This document shows, one piece after another, positions 58,849-64,000 of a stretch of 64,000 bases of DNA. Origin of the DNA: Hydractinia symbiolongicarpus (taxonomy: Eukaryota; Cnidaria; Hydrozoa; Anthoathecata; Hydractiniidae); contig NC_079883.1 of assembly GCF_029227915.1 (NCBI RefSeq), forward strand, positions 23,002,001-23,066,000, written 5' to 3'. How positions within the stretch are numbered: position 1 is the first letter of the stretch; each line of letters starts with the position of its first letter. Position numbers and translations under genes: made by a program. The notes beneath the pieces were generated by a model. That model did no database searches and was not told the DNA's origin. It saw only the letters and a list, made by a program, of their open reading frames with translations.

Positions 58849-59628
58849 TACCTTATAGTCAGAAATTTTCGCGACAACTAATTTTCGCGATTTTTGGGCA
58901 TTTTCGCGAAATTATAATGCCAATAAAAAAATTTAATTGATGAAATCGCGAAAATAAAAACCCGTGAAATATTTTCTTTTTTTCTTCATTTTTTAGAAGC
59001 AGACGTAAAATTTTCGCAACAAAATAATTCCGGTGATACCCAGTTTGATAAAACCCAGAAAAATTAAGAAAAAATGCACTTTTAAACACAATTTTAGAAG
59101 ACGGTTTGCCTGTTAACCTAAATGACATTTTGTGTTATAAATCATTGATCTCCTTTTTTATTAAATTTCCTCTTTAAACTTTCCCGTCTAACTCTTACAC
59201 CTATGAAACCTCTTCATAGATATTCTTTTATCCTTGGTGACATTTCTAACCAGATACCGATAAAAGACAGTATGGGATTTCGTTTCGACATTTTCCTGAA
59301 CGTCAAAACCATAAGGCAAACGCGGAGGCAAGTTTGAAAGGTTGCACTATCCTCGCTTGATCAAAAATAAAGGTTCTTCCGCTACCTTATTGATTATAAC
59401 ATTGACCTTTTATGAAAAAAAGTTTCCTTTTACAAATGATATAATATCCAGGTACAGATTAGAGTAGAAAAACGTACTTAAGAATCATATTTTGTTTTTC
59501 CTCCACTCCGTAACTCTATGAAATTCGCGATTCAAGGCAACGAATCGCAAAAAAAAATTGTGAAATTGTCCAAAAAATTTTATCGCGAGATTAAAATTAC
59601 GTGAAAATTTCTGACTATATATAAGGTA
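58849..59628. mobile_element. 780-bp TIR element immediately 3' of the LINE
   Basis: The left end TACCTTATAGTCAGAAATTT then TCGCG is mirrored by CGTGAAAATTTCTGACTATA then TATAAGGTA at the right, with a two-base slip. TTCGCGA/TCGCGAAA words are frequent inside. TA-bounded; no transposase frame. Confidence 0.7.
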
Positions 59629-60904
59629 TATTGTTTTAAATTGTGTGATTTTTTATTATTATAATGACATTCCAAGACCTCCTTGAGCAAAACAATCAAC
59701 ACCTATCATGAAGTTAATTCTCACAAAACACATTGACATGATCATTGGGGAAATATTTTCCGTGATTCTGCATATTTTTTACTTTGACTTATATATGTCA
59801 TAAATTTGGATTAAAAAATGGTTCAGTCAGGGGACACCATATATTTATGACGTCCCCCTAGACAAGTCACTAAATGCTTAAAAAATAGCTTTAGGCTAAG
59901 TTAGCTATACATTGGTTTTCTAAAATTTTTTTTTTTATTTTTACAGTCAAAAACCTAGACAGGAAAAATTGTATCTTTGCTGTACCTCTGGGTTCCATTG
60001 GTCCAAGGCAGGTTCATCTGTGATATGCAGTCAGATAGAATTTTATTTTATTTTCAGCGGCTAATGTCTAGCAACATTGTCGAAAATAAGCCACAATAGG
60101 ATGGTGCAACGCAAAGTTCAAGTAATCATGATAAAAGGACTCACACAGGGAAATTTAAAATTAAAATATTAGATTGTGTAAGACAAACTTTTTTTGTTGT
60201 ATTGGAAATAAACTTTTAAAACGGTGGTGTAATAAAAGGCTAATACATCATCTTTTTATACAGAAAAATCCCCTATAACACAACTTAAGCTGTTGCAGTT
60301 AATAGGGCATTTGTCCAGCAAAAAATACTTTCACTCACAAGATCTAGAAGTTATTCTCAAAGTTTTGTTAAAAAATATGAATAAAATTTGAGGATATTTT
60401 TTTAATGTCTTTTAACAAAAAAACATGGACGTATGTCAATAAGAGCGGAAACATCAAAATCCTTGGCTCAGGGGTTCTAATGCCTAAGTGGTTGGGGAAT
60501 CTGGATCACAGAATCCCCTGGTTTTGTGGGTTTAGCATCACTAAAACTGTACCATCATATGCATATTGTAGAATATTTGCATACAACATATTGGGTCCTG
60601 TTGGCACTATCAGGCAAGTTGTATTAGATAATAGCTGTGTGCATATATAATGCATTATTACCAAATTTCCCCCTTTTCCTTGAAAGACCGTTTAAAAAAA
60701 TTGAGGTGTATGCTACGACCCTGTTAGTTGTAACTAGGAAGAAGAAGAAGAAGCAAAGAAATTGATTGAGTTTAATAATGTCTGTGACAAATGCAGCTAG
60801 TTAGTGCACGCATAGTGCACGCGACACGGCGTTCCAGATTCGAAGTGGAAAATTACATAATAATTGTTGCCAAAGTTGATATAGTGTCCTAATCAAACCC
60901 GGAA
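59629..60904. other. Intergenic stretch, no gene recognised
   Basis: AT-rich sequence upstream of the RNase Z gene. An 81-codon frame at 60405-60650 has no recognisable domain. The last 120 bp contain GCACGCGACACGG and could hold the RNase Z promoter, but no defined element is visible. Confidence 0.35.
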
Positions 60905-62666
60905 ATGTTATCTATTAAGCTCACTCGAAAAAGTGTCATACATCAAAGCAACAAAACAACAAGGTCCACGGAAGAAAGTACGAAGATCGCTGACGTTTGG
61001 ATTTTTGAAATGGAAATACATTTTCTTGGGACTGGCTCTGCATACCCTGCTCCGAAAAGATGTTCGTCCTGTACAGTGTTAAGACACGAGAAAGGTTCTT
61101 GGGTTTTTGACTGCGGTGAGGGAAGCCAAATACAGTTTCAAAAAAGTTCTTTAAAACCAGGTACTATCAAGAAAATTTTCATAACACACTTACACGGTGA
61201 TCATTTGTTTGGTTTACCGGGTTTGTTATGCACAATTGGCATGAACAATTCGATTAATAATGGAGGACATGTTGATATATATGGACCCATTGGGCTAAAA
61301 AACTTTATCCGCTCATCATTAGCCTTGTCATATTCACACCTACCTTACACATTTTCTGTTCATGAAATTATTTTAACTTCATATAATGGTAAGTTATTTT
61401 ACTGAACGCTTAGTACTAATTTAAGTAAGACTTGAAACATTAACTTTAATGTCACGAAATTTGCATAAAATTTGCTTGAACCGAGAACCCAAAATGACAA
61501 TCTCCGGAAATATCCCACTTTCTTCACATTTTGTAAATTTTGATAAAGTACAACCCAATAATATCGCGAAATTTTTGCCCCACCAATGTTTGTGCTTGCG
61601 AGATATTTTAGTTAATTAAATTTTGATTGCCACGTTTTTTAAATTCCCATAAATAGAGAATTTTTATTAGTAATGTCTATATAATTTTCCTCTAAAAAAA
61701 CCTCTTCTTTTTTAGAATTTTATAAGCAAAATAACGTCAGTATAGATGTTGAATATTGGGAGAAATTAAAAGATCTTTCCAAAGTAGAATTGCCATCTCA
61801 TCCTAACGAGACTGCCGGTATTTCAATATACCAAAACAAAGAAGGCTTTTATAACGTTTGCAAGTCTAACGGATTAGAGGTTACTGCTGGTTTTTTGAAA
61901 CACTCTATACCATGTATTGGATATGTTATTCAAGAAGACGATATACCAGGAAAACTTGATGTCGCAATTTTAAAGAGTAGAGGTGTTCCTCCGGGGCCCT
62001 TGTATGGTAAAATTAAATCTGGTGAAACAATAACATTAAAGGACGGCACTAATTTAACTCCAGCTGATTGCGTTGGACCAAAAAGAAAGGGCAGAAAAAT
62101 TGTAATATTAGGCGACACATGTAATTCAGATGAGATGGCACCTATAGCACACGGTGCAAATGTTTTAGTGCACGAATCTACTAATGAAAATGCAGACGAG
62201 GTAAAATCGGTCGAGCGTGGACATTCAACTGCAGGTAGATCTTCATTTGTTATAATAATGCTAATCAATGCATGACATTTTGTACGATTTAGTTTGAAAA
62301 CATAGGTTAACTATCAATGACACCAGCAAATTGTTTCTCAGCATCAACTTATGTCATAATTCCGCATAATTAGCCGAAGAACCGAAGATTTTTCTTAAAA
62401 GTGGAAAGAAACAACTTTTCCCACTTTCTTTTGTAAATTACCTGCTTTATTTCCTAGGAATGGCTGGATGTTACGCACGTCAAATCTCCGCGCATCATTT
62501 AATACTGACGCACTTTAGCCAGCGTTACGTGGGACTGTCAGAACCGGAAAAGGAAGGGAACACGTCAGTGGCTAAACTAGTTGAGCAAGCTAAAGAAACA
62601 TTTCAAAGCGACAATGTGACTGCGGCAGAGGACTTTTTTGTATTTTCGATACCTTTACCTAGCTGA
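60905..62666 (+). CDS. ELAC1: Ribonuclease Z, short form (ELAC1-type tRNA 3' endonuclease)
   Basis: ELAC1 is a zinc metallo-beta-lactamase-fold nuclease that removes 3' extensions from tRNA and helps repair tRNAs with cyclic-phosphate ends. Three exons, 60905-61388, 61716-62234 and 62458-62666, join in phase. Motifs: [19 protein letters not shown], the zinc site THLHGDH with [10 protein letters not shown] after it, [49 protein letters not shown] (split by intron 2) and LTHFSQRY. From the Met at 61010 ([10 protein letters not shown]) the protein has 368 residues, close to vertebrate ELAC1 (363). From the first ATG it gains a 35-residue basic extension ([20 protein letters not shown] ...) that could be a targeting peptide. 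The two 3' ends of this gene and the AHSA1-like gene converge about 260 bp apart. Confidence 0.93.
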
Positions 62667-62928
62667 AAATTCAAGGGCGTTGAAACGTGAGGTGAATTTT
62701 ATAATCTACGAGTTGGTCCGGAGTGTTCTGAATTCCTAGCATCGTCCTCCTTTAGGGCAAAAAAAAATTATATTGAGAAATTTTTTATCCTGCAGCATTT
62801 AAGAATGACCACTCAGAAATCAGTAACAATTATCTTTTTACATTCACCTCATTTTATTTCAACAGTTTATAAAAATCACTTAGCACCACTGTAAGTAATC
62901 TTTTCTATAAACATCTAAATATAAATTA

Positions 62929-63543
62929 CTAAAACAGCTGTGCTCCAAAACCAAACACTTGTTTGATGGGTCCCCAGAAATGTTGTTTCCAGCCTTCCTC
63001 GGTTCGAACGGTGTCGTAATCAGGCACACCTGTTTGCGAAAGTCTCAACATCGTACAGTCGGATTTTTGTTCGAGGGTGATGGTAACCACAGAAAAAACG
63101 TCTAAAACAAAATCAAAACAAATTAAATCTTTCAAACAATAAATCTGTTTTTTTTCTTTTTCGTGAGATTATACACGAGTTAAGCATAGTTTAAATGAAT
63201 CCTTTCGTTATTGCGCTCTTATCGGGAATTGAAAAAAAAAAAATTAAAAAAAAAGAACTGTTATGAACTAAGAAGTAAAAGTAAAATAAATTTTTTTTGT
63301 GGAAAAATTTGAAAAGAAAAGTTACAATGCCGTGCGATTATTTCTTAAAGAAATGAGCACGGTCAAAGCATTATTAAATTCACTGTTTGCTTTCTTTTTT
63401 TAATACAGAAACAACTTTAACTGTGACAAGCTGTATTGTCCTCTCAAATTTATACAAAAAACAGGACGAGGGAGGCATTTAAAAGTCTTACCAGACGGCC
63501 ATTCCTTGAATCGCCACTTTTGAACGATCTTTTTAGCAGGTAT
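62929..63543 (-). CDS. AHSA1: AHSA1-like activator of Hsp90 ATPase, last two exons (partial)
   Basis: AHA1 proteins bind Hsp90 and stimulate its ATPase. Two exons can be read: 63492-63543 (IPAKKIVQKWRFKEWPS) and 62929-63101 (DVFSVVTITLEQ ... YDTVRTEEGWKQHFWGPIKQ, VFGFGAQLF, stop), in phase with GT-AG borders. KIVQKWRFKEWP and EGWKQHFWGPIKQ are the conserved strand and C-terminal helix of the AHSA1 (SRPBCC-fold) domain. The N-terminal Aha1 domain and the rest of this domain must lie beyond 63544; I found no further exon before the right edge, though one could be hidden between 63560 and 64000. Confidence 0.82.
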
Positions 63544-64000
63544 CTGAGAAAAATAGTGAATGTAGAAAAAAAATTTGAAACATAAGGTGTTTGCGAAAAA
63601 AAATTGCGCGGTGAACAAATTTGGGTAACCGCAAACGTTTTTTCCCGCAAAAATTCTTTCGTAGAATAGTGCAAGTGTTTCTCCGCAAAATAAAAAATAA
63701 TTTCCGGCAACAATCATTTTCCATAAGTAGGGCGTCACACGGCTTTGCTAATCATGTTAAGCCATCCCAATCTGCATTAGGTAATAAAACGAATTCTATT
63801 CTTTAAAATTTATTGTAAGGGTACGAATTATTTGCAGAACCTAGTTGTACAGATTTCACGCAAGCAAATATATTATTTCCTAAAAAATTACTGCGCAGCC
63901 ACACATGTGTTACAGGTAACATTTCTATAACAACAAGAATTCATTCTGATGAGCTGGGTACAAAAATGTTGATTCAGGATTGTTGTTGAAAATTGTGAGA

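Noticed and set aside
63560-64000. Further upstream exons of the AHSA1-like gene
   Set aside because: No segment with family-like sequence and matching phase was found. The overlapping open frames there carry no AHSA1 motif.

Overview
This is an AT-rich, intron-bearing nuclear window from an animal. Genes are small and split by GT-AG introns, and the space between exons is filled with short inverted-repeat elements, SINEs and LINEs. An effector-type caspase, SRCR and LDLa extracellular domains, PPP1R37, MRPL11, ssSPT, ELAC1 and AHSA1 together point to a metazoan. The AT-richness, the SGNH/2A LINE and the many TA-flanked MITEs would suit an early-branching animal, most likely a cnidarian, but nothing here fixes the species. 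I assembled all gene models by eye from reading frame, splice sites and recalled family sequence.

Layout. At 359-2507 (+) lie the last five exons of an RNase T2 gene. At 4444-8724 (-) is a secreted protein with LDLa, two SRCR domains, a long helical region of unknown kind and a Cys-rich tail. From 8725 to 14240 I see no convincing gene, only repeats. At 14391-24135 (-) is a ten-exon PPP1R37 orthologue; a 202-bp MITE has landed one codon before its old stop and supplies a new C-terminus. Its first intron carries an array of 14 identical-loop hairpins (22080-22550). At 26421-27372 (+) is a two-exon small subunit of serine palmitoyltransferase. At 28199-31456 (+) is a TTC9-like TPR gene with three TIR elements in its introns.

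At 32272-34735 and 37068-39470 (both -) lie two five-exon paralogues of a T4 Rnl2-type RNA ligase, a tandem duplication. At 45185-46195 (-) is an intronless effector-type caspase. At 47771-50260 (-) is mitochondrial ribosomal protein L11, and at 50856-51620 (-) a polytopic membrane protein I cannot name. At 53971-58518 (+) is an intact 1515-codon LINE reading frame fusing an SGNH esterase, a basic linker, three hydrophobic segments, a 2A-like NPGP motif, an APE endonuclease and a reverse transcriptase. At 60905-62666 (+) is ELAC1-type RNase Z, converging on the last exons of an AHSA1-like Hsp90 co-chaperone (62929-63543, -), which runs off the right edge.

The host genes are unrelated housekeeping or defence genes with no sign of co-regulation. 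Three concern RNA (RNase T2, RNA ligase, RNase Z), but nothing suggests that they are linked. The most unusual items are the MITE-rewritten PPP1R37 terminus, the hairpin array, the RNA-ligase pair and the LINE polyprotein.
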